Assembly (NCBI GenBank): GCA_026417495.1
Contig: JAOADD010000066.1
Span: forward strand, 1 to 35,417
Reading direction: 5' to 3'
Length of the DNA stretch: 35,417 bases
Source of the DNA: Ignavibacteria bacterium
GTDB lineage: Bacteria; Bacteroidota; Ignavibacteria; Tepidaquicellales; Tepidaquicellaceae
This document shows positions 8,081 to 15,275 of the stretch, in pieces (the stretch's first letter is position 1; every line of letters begins with the position of its first letter). The notes under the pieces are model-generated. The model saw only the letters and a list, made by a program, of their open reading frames with translations, was not told where the DNA came from and made no database searches. The position numbers and the translations under genes were made by a program.

Positions 8081-8648
8081 TTTTTTGAAATTTGCTAATA
8101 ATGTATTCCACCCCAGTATAGAGTGTCAAAATTGTCACCAATAAAAGTAATATATAATTTAAATTAGATTTATATAAAAAATAATCTATCGTAGCAATAA
8201 ACGAATCATCATAAATTATATATTGTAAATTCAATAACACAAGAATAACAAAAATATAAGTCATTTGAATAAAAGTTTTCACTTTTGCAATGTATGAGGT
8301 CTTTAAAGTTTTACCTTTGTATTCATCATAAGAACGAAGTAATGTTATAATTAAATCCCTCATTGCAATAATGATTAACATCCATAGAGGCATAATGTTT
8401 TTAATATAGAAAAAAATAAAAGCAAAAGTAGTAAGTACTTTATCAGCAAAAGGATCTAAAAACACTCCAATTCTAGTAACTCTTTTATATTTTCTAGCAT
8501 ACCATCCATCATACCAATCAGTAATTGTAGCGATGAAATAAACAATAAAAGAAACCCTGAATAGATTAACATTATCACTTAAAGCTAAAAATAAGAAAAC
8601 CGGTGCTAAAATTATTCTAACAATTGATAATTGGTTAGGAAATGTCAC
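8067..8648 (-). CDS. pgsA: CDP-diacylglycerol--glycerol-3-phosphate 3-phosphatidyltransferase
   Basis: The 193-residue membrane enzyme has the CDP-alcohol phosphatidyltransferase motif D44-x2-D47-G48-x2-A51-R52-x8-G61-x3-D65-x3-D69 (DWYDGWYAR ... GVFLDPFADK), with all eight residues intact. It joins CDP-diacylglycerol and glycerol-3-phosphate to give phosphatidylglycerophosphate, which PgpA then dephosphorylates. The N-terminus FPNQLSIVRIILAPVF is the standard family start and fixes the start at GTG 8648, since no upstream ATG exists before the ssb stop 17 nt away. The specific PgsA call, rather than another CDP-alcohol transferase, rests on this N-terminus and on the adjacent pgpA. Confidence 0.93.
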   Translation of the reverse strand: MTFPNQLSIVRIILAPVFLFLALSDNVNLFRVSFIVYFIATITDWYDGWYARKYKRVTRIGVFLDPFADKVLTTFAFIFFYIKNIMPLWMLIIIAMRDLIITLLRSYDEYKGKTLKTSYIAKVKTFIQMTYIFVILVLLNLQYIIYDDSFIATIDYFLYKSNLNYILLLLVTILTLYTGVEYIISKFQKIGNN

Positions 8649-8665
8649 GAGTAAATCTTTTATTT

Positions 8666-9094
8666 TTAAAATGGTGGCTTTCCATCATCTTCCTCAGGAA
8701 TGATATCTTCAAAACTTTCAACATCACTAGAATCAATTTTCTGTTCAACTTCCAATTCAGCTTTTTTAGGTTCAAGCATTGACAAATCTGTAATATTTAT
8801 AAAAGCCGCTTTTATTTTCACTTTATCTTTTTCATAAGTATTGTATCTGAGCCTACCTTCACAATATACTAAACTACCCTTCTTTAAATATGTATGACAG
8901 ATTTCAGCTAACTTCCTCCAAGCAACTATCGAGTGCCATTCTGTTTGGGTCACTCTGTTTCCATCTTTATCTTTATATACAATATCAGTTGCAAGTGAAA
9001 ACTTACAAAACGCAGTTCCATCAGGAGTATATTTTAATTCTGGGTCCTGTCCTAATCTCCCAATTAAAATAACCTTATTTAAACCTTTACTCAT
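8666..9094 (-). CDS. ssb: Single-stranded DNA-binding protein
   Basis: The 142-residue protein has an N-terminal OB fold (residues ~4-108): LNKVILIGRLGQDPELKYTP, FSLATDIVYKD, TEWHSIVAWRKLAEICHTYLKKGSLVYCEGRL, and a final beta strand ending in ADLS-like ITDLSML. A short acidic linker ends in EEDDGKPPF, the variable form of the acidic tip (DDDIPF in E. coli) that recruits replication and repair proteins. It coats single-stranded DNA in replication, repair and recombination. ATG 9094 is clear. It lies 6 nt after the NHL-propeller gene and 17 nt before pgsA, an operon mix without obvious functional logic. Confidence 0.96.
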   Translation of the reverse strand: MSKGLNKVILIGRLGQDPELKYTPDGTAFCKFSLATDIVYKDKDGNRVTQTEWHSIVAWRKLAEICHTYLKKGSLVYCEGRLRYNTYEKDKVKIKAAFINITDLSMLEPKKAELEVEQKIDSSDVESFEDIIPEEDDGKPPF

Positions 9095-9100
9095 AATAAA

Positions 9101-9973
9101 TTATTTTTTATTATAAAGATATAAACTTTGTTTCGAAAGAATAAAAATTTTATCAAAAGAGGTAACCAAAATATCTGTTAAATCATTTTTGAAATCTTGG
9201 GTAAAGCTTATCACCTCCGTAAAAGCTTTTTTTTCAGCACTATAAATATAAATGCAAGAATTTGTTAAAATATAAATATAATCATTATATACACATAAAG
9301 AAATAATATCTTTCAGATTAATAGAAGAAATATAACTACCAAAATTATCATATTTAAGAATTTGTGAACGAGCTTCATCAAAAATGTACAAAACATTTTT
9401 TGAATCTCTAACCATTTTTTTCGGTTTAACCAATGCAACATTCCCTGACTGATAACTTCCAAAATATAGAGTTGGAAATTTCTGACTTGAAAACACAACT
9501 ACTCTTGGGTCATCCCCATCAATTATATATAAATCCTGTGAATTTATCAGCACAGAACAAATTGGTTTCCTTATTCTGAATCGTTCTTCTATAGATTCAA
9601 TGTTGGTCATAATAGCATTTATGAAACCAAGATTTAAATCAAATACTTGTATTCTACTATTCATTTTGTCAGATACAAATAAATTCATACCACCTGTTCC
9701 ATCAATGTGTGTAGGATTAAAAAACTCACCGTAACCCCACCCTTTTTTCCCAATTCTTTTTAATTCCTTGAGGTTATCATTATATTTCACTATCTCACAT
9801 AATTCATAATCCAGAACATATATATTCCCCTTAAAATCTGTCGTTATTGAAACTGCACTTTTAAAATTTCCTGTTGATTTATATAAAAATAAATTTGTAT
9901 CCTTTGCTAAAGAATTAACAAATAAACATTGAAAAGTCAAAAGAAATACAAAAGGTAGTAAAAATTTCTTCAA
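9101..9973 (-). CDS. Secreted NHL-type beta-propeller protein
   Basis: The 290-residue protein has a signal peptide (MKKFLLPFVFLLTFQCLF..SLA) and then NHL-like blades. Examples are SAVSITTDFKGNIYVLDYELCEIVKYN (about 39-65) and GYGEFFNPTHIDG followed by LFVSDKMNSRIQVFD. Further IYIID, VLYIFD and IYILT strands recur every ~40 residues. The predicted fold is a periplasmic or surface beta-propeller of about six blades; no catalytic residues are recognised. The start is TTG 9973, one base after the nuoN stop; no ATG precedes the signal sequence. Cotranscription with nuoN is very likely. A role linked to the respiratory complex would be speculation. Confidence 0.8.
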   Translation of the reverse strand: MKKFLLPFVFLLTFQCLFVNSLAKDTNLFLYKSTGNFKSAVSITTDFKGNIYVLDYELCEIVKYNDNLKELKRIGKKGWGYGEFFNPTHIDGTGGMNLFVSDKMNSRIQVFDLNLGFINAIMTNIESIEERFRIRKPICSVLINSQDLYIIDGDDPRVVVFSSQKFPTLYFGSYQSGNVALVKPKKMVRDSKNVLYIFDEARSQILKYDNFGSYISSINLKDIISLCVYNDYIYILTNSCIYIYSAEKKAFTEVISFTQDFKNDLTDILVTSFDKIFILSKQSLYLYNKK

Positions 9974-9974
9974 G

Positions 9975-11402
9975 TTATTTTAAAATAATTTTAAAAAATG
10001 TAAAAAATATTTCAGGATAGATTCCAATGATAAATGTTAGTATAGCACTGATAAAAATTGCAATAGAAGAAAAAGTATCTATATGGATTACTTCCTTTGA
10101 GTCAGGTTCATAAAACCACATATAAACAACAACTTTTAAATAATAGTATACAGAAATTACACTAAATATTATAGCAATCACAGAGATAGTAATTAAGTTT
10201 TCTTTTATCGCTGCATAAAAAATGTAATATTTACCCCAAAAACCTGCAAGTGGTGGAATTCCACTTAATGAAAGTAGAAATATTGATAGCATAATTGCTA
10301 AATATGGATTTGTTTTTATTAAACCTTTATAATCTTCAATGTTTACATTCAAATATTCTTTAGAACCAGCTGAAGGTTTTTCAAGAATTGATACAACTAT
10401 GAAAGCCCCAAGTTGCATTAAAACATAAGCCAAAAGATAGTAAGCAATGCTCTTCAAAGCTAAATCTGTATTTGCGCAAACTGCAACAAATATATATCCT
10501 GCACTTGCAATTGAAGAATATGCAAGAAGTCTTTTCATGTTTGTTTGAGTTAGTGCAAGTACATTACCAATAAGCATAGTAACAAGAGCAATTATACTAA
10601 TAAGACTTTCATAAGTATTGACATTAAGCCTTATAATGAAAGGAACAATTGTTCCGACAGCGGCAATCTTTCCAGAAGTTGACATTAGACCAGTAACGGT
10701 TGTTGGAGCACCCTCATAAACATCTGGTACCCAAAAATGGAAAGGAAATAATCCAATTTTAAAGAAAAATCCAGCAAAGAACAGTATTGAACCTAAAACA
10801 AATATAGGTTGCTTTATTACAGATAAATCAGAAAAAATTACCTGATACTTGGTTGAACCTGTAGAGCCAAAAATTAATGCCATCCCCAAGAGTAAGAACC
10901 CTGTCATAAAGGCACCAAAGAAGAAATATTTCAATGAAGCTTCATTTGAAACAATTTTAGTTCTATAAAAACCTGTTAATATATAAAAACAAATTGACAT
11001 AAATTCCAATCCAATGAAAACTGTTATTAAATCATTTGCTTGAACCATAACAAGCATTCCGACTGCAGAAAAGAGTAAAAGTGGATAAAATTCTGGATAA
11101 TTGATTTCCTGCTTGATTATATAGAAATATGACGCAAGTAAACTCATTAAGACTGCAATTAGAGTAATAATAGCAAAAATAGAATTATTAACATTAATAG
11201 CGATAAAATCCCCAAATGCAAACAGATCTTTTCCGAGATTTCTATACAAGAAATAAATTGAAATAATAACTGATAATAGAGTGAGTGTGAAAACAAATCT
11301 TTGGCTTTTCTTAAATATAACGCCAACAAACAATAATAAAATAGCCATTAAGGCTAATATTATTATTGGAGATATATTTAACAAATCCTGTAGTTTAATC
11401 AT
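9975..11402 (-). CDS. nuoN: NADH-quinone oxidoreductase subunit N
   Basis: The 475-residue protein has about 14 membrane helices and is of normal NuoN length. Diagnostic segments are ANDLITVFIGLEFMSICFYIL (about 122-142, with the key Glu), EASLKYFFFGAFMTGFLLLG (154-173, with the key Lys), FKIGLFPFHFWVPDVYEGAP (215-234) and VTGLMSTSGKIAA (237-249). It is one of the three antiporter-like proton-pumping subunits of complex I in the inner membrane. Subunits L and M share the fold, but the LEFMSIC and VYEGAPT patterns favour N. No other nuo gene lies in the window; its neighbours are a VanZ-like gene and an NHL protein, so it is split from the usual nuoA-N operon or the rest lies elsewhere. Confidence 0.93.
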   Translation of the reverse strand: MIKLQDLLNISPIIILALMAILLLFVGVIFKKSQRFVFTLTLLSVIISIYFLYRNLGKDLFAFGDFIAINVNNSIFAIITLIAVLMSLLASYFYIIKQEINYPEFYPLLLFSAVGMLVMVQANDLITVFIGLEFMSICFYILTGFYRTKIVSNEASLKYFFFGAFMTGFLLLGMALIFGSTGSTKYQVIFSDLSVIKQPIFVLGSILFFAGFFFKIGLFPFHFWVPDVYEGAPTTVTGLMSTSGKIAAVGTIVPFIIRLNVNTYESLISIIALVTMLIGNVLALTQTNMKRLLAYSSIASAGYIFVAVCANTDLALKSIAYYLLAYVLMQLGAFIVVSILEKPSAGSKEYLNVNIEDYKGLIKTNPYLAIMLSIFLLSLSGIPPLAGFWGKYYIFYAAIKENLITISVIAIIFSVISVYYYLKVVVYMWFYEPDSKEVIHIDTFSSIAIFISAILTFIIGIYPEIFFTFFKIILK

Positions 11403-11413
11403 AAAAATTTATT

Positions 11414-11806
11414 TTATATAATTACTTTTTTAAGTCTGAATCTTAAAAATAAAAAAATAACAATAAAACCTATTAGAGCACCAGTGAAATCAGAGAGAAA
11501 ATCCAAAATATCAGCATCCCTGTTTGGAACAAATGACTGATGCAATTCATCTAAAAGCCCATAAACAGTAGCAAACAATAATGAAAATATTAAAGCTTTA
11601 TTTTTAATAATATTATTCTTACTTAGATGAGATAGTGAAAAGTAAAAAAGGTAAAAAGCAATGAGGTATATTAATCCGTGTATGATTTTATCTGAAATTG
11701 TAAAAGTAAGTTCAGGTAAATCATCTCCAGGGATTGAAGAGAAAATAAAAATAATAATTAAATATAATGTGACTGGAAGATGGTATTTTAAAAATTTCCT
11801 AAGCAA
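11414..11806 (-). CDS. VanZ-like membrane protein
   Basis: The 130-residue protein has four predicted membrane helices and the VanZ family core: SSIPGDDLP (24-32), DKIIHGLIYLIAFYLFYF (39-56) and the conserved LLDELHQSFVPNRDADILDFLSDFTGALIG (about 84-113). VanZ of enterococci gives low-level teicoplanin resistance; the chromosomal homologues common in Bacteroidota have no established role. The start is TTG 11806, overlapping the end of the upstream nnr gene by 8 nt. No in-frame ATG exists upstream of the first helix, so the TTG is well supported. It is followed by nuoN after 11 nt. Confidence 0.88.
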   Translation of the reverse strand: MLRKFLKYHLPVTLYLIIIFIFSSIPGDDLPELTFTISDKIIHGLIYLIAFYLFYFSLSHLSKNNIIKNKALIFSLLFATVYGLLDELHQSFVPNRDADILDFLSDFTGALIGFIVIFLFLRFRLKKVII

Positions 11807-13367
11807 TATCTAGCTCCATTTTTACTTCATTTATCAACTGAATTAAGTCACCTGCAATTGTAGAATTGCATCCAAATTTTTCATATAAAATATCTCCACA
11901 TCTACCATGAATATAACAACCAAGTAATGCTGCTTTAATAGGATTTTTGCATAATGAATATGCAGATGCCATTATACCTGATAATACATCGCCACTACCA
12001 ATAGTAGCAAGATTTTCCCTGCCTGTAGGATTAATATAGAAATATTCACCATCTGTAATTATAGAAGGAGAATTTTTTAGAACTAGAATTACATTATATT
12101 TTAATGCAAACTCTCTTGACAATTCATAAAAATTTTCCAATATATCTTGTGTTTTATAACCTGTTAACAGTGAAAATTCTCCATAATGAGGTGTTAGTAT
12201 TATTTTATTTTTTTGTTTTCTTAATATATCAAGATTGTCTTTGAAAGCAAATATTCCATCAGCATCTATTATATAATTTGCTTTAATTGATGATACTATT
12301 TTTCTAACTAATTCCATTGTTTCAGGATGTCTACCCATTCCTGGACCTATGAGAGTTACATCGCTCCATTCAATCCTTTTAGCAATCCCACTAAATCCAC
12401 TAATCGATAGAGATTTATCCAAGTTAGAGTTAAAAGGAACCGTAATAACCTCAGTCGTCTTTATCTCTAATATATCATGAATAGAATCAGGTACTCCCAA
12501 AACTACAGCACCACTTCCCATTCTTAATGCTGAAATTGAGCTCATATAAACAGCACCTGTAAAACCAACAGAACCACCCAATATAAATACTTTACCATTA
12601 TTATATTTATGAGAATTAATATTTCGCTTTGGAATACTACCCATTAAATCATTTTTTTCAATCTCAAATATTTTCTTTTTATTATATGGCAGAAAACATT
12701 CATCAGGTATTCCTATTGGCACACAAACTATTTTTCCACTTAATTCCCTACCCTTATTGAATATTGTATAAAATTTCTTTTGTGACATAGTAATTGTCAT
12801 ATCAGCTCTTAATAGATCATCGGTATCGTAATGATTTTTTAAACCACTTATTGTATCTATTGCAATTACTTTGATATTACTAAGAGAATTAATTAGTTTA
12901 AATATTTCCTTTATTCTATTTTCAAGTTCCCCTTTGAATCCAATACCGAAAACAGCATCAAGTAAAACAAAACTATCTTCAATTTTATTCTTCGAAAGTA
13001 TTTTTTTTAAATCTTTTGGTGTTGATATATCTTCGAAATTTACACAATCTGATTTTAAATTCTTCAGAATTGTATAATTAGTTAATGCATCTCCTCCAAG
13101 CTGAGAATATGGGAATAGTGATACTATAAAAATTCTTATCCCTTTATCTATTAGATGCCTTGCAATAACGAATGCATCACCTGCATTATTACCTTTACCT
13201 GATAGAATTAAAATTTTCCTGTAACCAAATTCATTACAAACTTTCAATACCTCTTCGGCAGAATTTTTCCCTGCATTTTCCATCAAGAGAATGGAAGGAA
13301 TATTTAAGTTCTTTATTATTTCTTTTTCTGCTTCTAGAATATCGTTATTGAAAAAAACATTTTTCAT
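11799..13367 (-). CDS. nnr: Bifunctional NAD(P)H-hydrate epimerase / ADP-dependent NAD(P)H-hydrate dehydratase
   Basis: The 522-residue protein fuses both halves of NAD(P)HX repair. The N-terminal YjeF_N epimerase domain (~1-215) has LMENAGKNSAEEV (28-40), SGKGNNAGDAFVIARHL (56-72), LLDAVFGIGFKGEL and IAIDTISGL. The C-terminal carbohydrate-kinase-like domain (~235-515) has GKVFILGGSVGFTGAVYMSS, GPGMGRHPET, YIIDADGIFAF, ILTPHYGEFSLLTG and the catalytic-site motif GSGDVLSGI. It converts damaged NADHX/NADPHX back to NAD(P)H using ADP. The epimerase loop reads NNAGDA where most homologues have NNGGDG, so that half may be altered. It overlaps rpe by 4 nt (ATGA) and the VanZ gene by 8 nt. Confidence 0.95.
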   Translation of the reverse strand: MKNVFFNNDILEAEKEIIKNLNIPSILLMENAGKNSAEEVLKVCNEFGYRKILILSGKGNNAGDAFVIARHLIDKGIRIFIVSLFPYSQLGGDALTNYTILKNLKSDCVNFEDISTPKDLKKILSKNKIEDSFVLLDAVFGIGFKGELENRIKEIFKLINSLSNIKVIAIDTISGLKNHYDTDDLLRADMTITMSQKKFYTIFNKGRELSGKIVCVPIGIPDECFLPYNKKKIFEIEKNDLMGSIPKRNINSHKYNNGKVFILGGSVGFTGAVYMSSISALRMGSGAVVLGVPDSIHDILEIKTTEVITVPFNSNLDKSLSISGFSGIAKRIEWSDVTLIGPGMGRHPETMELVRKIVSSIKANYIIDADGIFAFKDNLDILRKQKNKIILTPHYGEFSLLTGYKTQDILENFYELSREFALKYNVILVLKNSPSIITDGEYFYINPTGRENLATIGSGDVLSGIMASAYSLCKNPIKAALLGCYIHGRCGDILYEKFGCNSTIAGDLIQLINEVKMELDIA

Positions 13368-14023
13368 TTTTTACTTATTTCTTTCAGTATTAACTTAGTT
13401 GCTTTGATTTTATCTTTTGCTCTATATATTGAAGCACCAGCAACAAACATATCTGCACCTGCATTTTTTATTACCCTTATATTACTTGCATCAATTCCAC
13501 CATCAACTTGTATATGACAATTATATTTATTCTTTATAATCAATCTTCTCAAAGCTTTTATCTTTTCTAATGAAGATTCAATAAATTTCTGCCCACCATA
13601 TCCCGGATTCACACTCATTATCAAAACATAATCGACAAATGGTAATATTTCTATAATGTTCGTTATGGTAGTGGAAGGGTTAATAGCTACACCGGCTTTT
13701 AGATTAAAACTTTTGATTAAACTTATAGTCCTATGTAGATGAATATTATTTTCAAAATGGACAGAGATATAATCAGCACCTGCATTTGCAAATTCCTTAA
13801 TAAATAAATCACAATTATCTATCATCAAGTGTACATCAAGAGGTAATTCTGTTATTTTATTAACTGCAGAAACTACCATCGGTCCATAAGAAATATTAGG
13901 GACGAAATGGCCATCCATAATATCGCAATGTATTCCCTGAACACCAGCACTTTCAACTAATTTAATCTCCGATTCTAAATTAGAAAAATTCGCTGAAAGT
14001 ATGGAAGTATATAAACCCTTCAT
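13364..14023 (-). CDS. rpe: Ribulose-phosphate 3-epimerase
   Basis: The 219-residue TIM barrel interconverts ribulose-5-phosphate and xylulose-5-phosphate in the pentose phosphate pathway. Signatures are SILSANFSNL (7-16), GIHCDIMDGHFVPNISYG (30-47, with metal-binding His and Asp), LPLDVHLMI, DYVLIMSVNPGYGGQKFI (about 133-150), IQVDGGIDASNI (with the second catalytic Asp) and the phosphate-binding ADMFVAGASIYRA. All catalytic positions look intact and the length is normal. The start is ATG 14023, 11 nt after the PASTA gene, and the stop overlaps the nnr start as ATGA. Confidence 0.96.
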   Translation of the reverse strand: MKGLYTSILSANFSNLESEIKLVESAGVQGIHCDIMDGHFVPNISYGPMVVSAVNKITELPLDVHLMIDNCDLFIKEFANAGADYISVHFENNIHLHRTISLIKSFNLKAGVAINPSTTITNIIEILPFVDYVLIMSVNPGYGGQKFIESSLEKIKALRRLIIKNKYNCHIQVDGGIDASNIRVIKNAGADMFVAGASIYRAKDKIKATKLILKEISKK

Positions 14024-14034
14024 ATAAAATAGTT

Positions 14035-14964
14035 TTATTTTGTTTTTTGTTTCTCCTTATCAGAACCTTCTTTGGTTCTATCTTTTGGAGCAAGAATTTT
14101 TTTCTCTTTACTTTCGCTTTTTGGGACATCTTGCTTTTGTTTCTGTGATTCCTCTTTTGTCTTCCCTTCTATTCCACCTTCCTTCTTCTTTGGAGTATCA
14201 TTATCTTTTTTATCATCAGATGGGATATCTTCTATTTCCTCTTTTGGTATGACAACTTTTTTCTTAGCGACAAACAAATCAACAGGAGTGTTTTCAACTG
14301 CTGACTTATCCTTTTTGGGATATTGATCTAAAATTTGACCCGCAGGTAAATCACTTGTTTGATAAGTTATTCTTCCCACTTTAAGTTTTTTCTCTGTTAG
14401 AATCTTCTTTGCCTCTTCTAGTTTTTTTCCAATTAAATCTGGAATTATTATGTTTCCTATTTGCGGACCGTTACTTACAATGACATCAATTTTAGTCATT
14501 CTTTTAACTTTACTACCAGGTTGAATAACTTGAGAAATTACAACATCTTCTGGATATTGATTAGAGAATTTTTTTGTTATTTCACCTATTTGCAGATTCC
14601 TCTGGTCTAATGTAAATTTTGCATCTCTTATTGTTCTTCCTGAGAGTCTTGGAACTTCTACCAATTGTTCTCCTCCACAAATTACTAGATAAACTCTTCT
14701 TCCGCTTTTTACTATTTCTCCCGCTGTAGGACTTTGCTCAAGTATTGTTCCGACAGGTGTAGTACTATCATATCTAATATCCCCTTGTTTAACATTTAGA
14801 CCTGCATCTTCAAGAATTTTTTTTGCTTCGTTAAAATGCAGACCTACTACATCAGGCACTTTCGTCAAACTTGAGTGTTTCACATACAATGGCATCGCAA
14901 CATAATTTAAAACCAATACCAAAACAAAAATAATACCAAATATTAATAATATTTTCTTTACCAT
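14035..14964 (-). CDS. Membrane-anchored PASTA-domain protein without kinase domain
   Basis: The 309-residue protein has a short cytoplasmic start, one membrane helix (~5-27) and three extracytoplasmic PASTA domains at about 34-97 (KVPDVVGLHFNEAKKILEDAGL), 101-166 (EVPRLSGRTIRDAKFTLDQRNL) and 172-234 (IIPDLIGKKLEEAKKILTEKKL). A disordered tail (~238-309) of mainly Lys, Glu, Asp and Ser follows. PASTA domains bind peptidoglycan fragments in penicillin-binding proteins and Stk kinases. Kinase-free versions are common in Bacteroidota and have no settled role; wall or division sensing is an inference. It is the first gene of a twelve-gene minus-strand run whose eleventh member is a membrane PP2C phosphatase. 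ATG 14964 is the only reasonable start. Confidence 0.9.
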   Translation of the reverse strand: MVKKILLIFGIIFVLVLVLNYVAMPLYVKHSSLTKVPDVVGLHFNEAKKILEDAGLNVKQGDIRYDSTTPVGTILEQSPTAGEIVKSGRRVYLVICGGEQLVEVPRLSGRTIRDAKFTLDQRNLQIGEITKKFSNQYPEDVVISQVIQPGSKVKRMTKIDVIVSNGPQIGNIIIPDLIGKKLEEAKKILTEKKLKVGRITYQTSDLPAGQILDQYPKKDKSAVENTPVDLFVAKKKVVIPKEEIEDIPSDDKKDNDTPKKKEGGIEGKTKEESQKQKQDVPKSESKEKKILAPKDRTKEGSDKEKQKTK

Positions 14965-15275
14965 ATCATAATCTAACTAAGTTAAATTTAAAAATAAATT
15001 TAAATTTAAAATCATTAATTGCATTTATTTTATCACATATTAATAAAAAATAATTTTAGAATTCTATAGTAAGAAATATAATAAATGAAGAAAAAAATCA
15101 GCACTTATTAATCACCTACAAAAGGAATTAATTTGATATGTAAAAACGTATTCCAATTATTTTAAAAACAGTTTCAGAGAAAATTCGTAAAATTTAATAA
15201 ACATTCCTAAATTGCATAAATATATTATTTTATTTATATTTATAAATATTTTTTAAAAAATATTTGGAGAAAAAA
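14965..15275. promoter_or_regulatory. Divergent AT-rich promoter region
   Basis: This 311-nt stretch separates the divergent PASTA (-) and TPR lipoprotein (+) operons, so it should carry both promoters. Near 14980-15010 it has TAAATTT-type short repeats. Its right end holds a perfect palindrome at 15244-15265 followed by GGAG. I found no exact TAnnTTTG element with a correctly spaced TTG, so no promoter can be placed. No gene or RNA is visible. Confidence 0.5.
15244..15265 (+). repeat. Perfect 22-bp AT-only palindrome next to the ribosome binding site
   Basis: The arm AAATATTTTTT is followed at once by its exact reverse complement, giving an 11+11 bp perfect palindrome. The next four bases are GGAG (15266-15269), six bases before ATG 15276. 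Possible roles are an operator site or an RNA hairpin that modulates initiation at the TPR lipoprotein. A similar imperfect element occurs at 34688-34707. Confidence 0.6.

Noticed and set aside
11414-11806. Glycopeptide resistance gene
   Set aside because: VanZ-like proteins are common chromosomal membrane proteins and no other van gene is present.
14040-14326. Plus-strand Ser/Phe-rich frames opposite the PASTA gene
   Set aside because: They are the antisense of its Lys/Glu-rich tail, which naturally lacks stops on the other strand, and they show no family features.
14980-15015. TAAATTT short repeats as an origin or iteron array
   Set aside because: The repeats are short and low-complexity, as expected in very AT-rich DNA, with no DnaA boxes or replication gene nearby.
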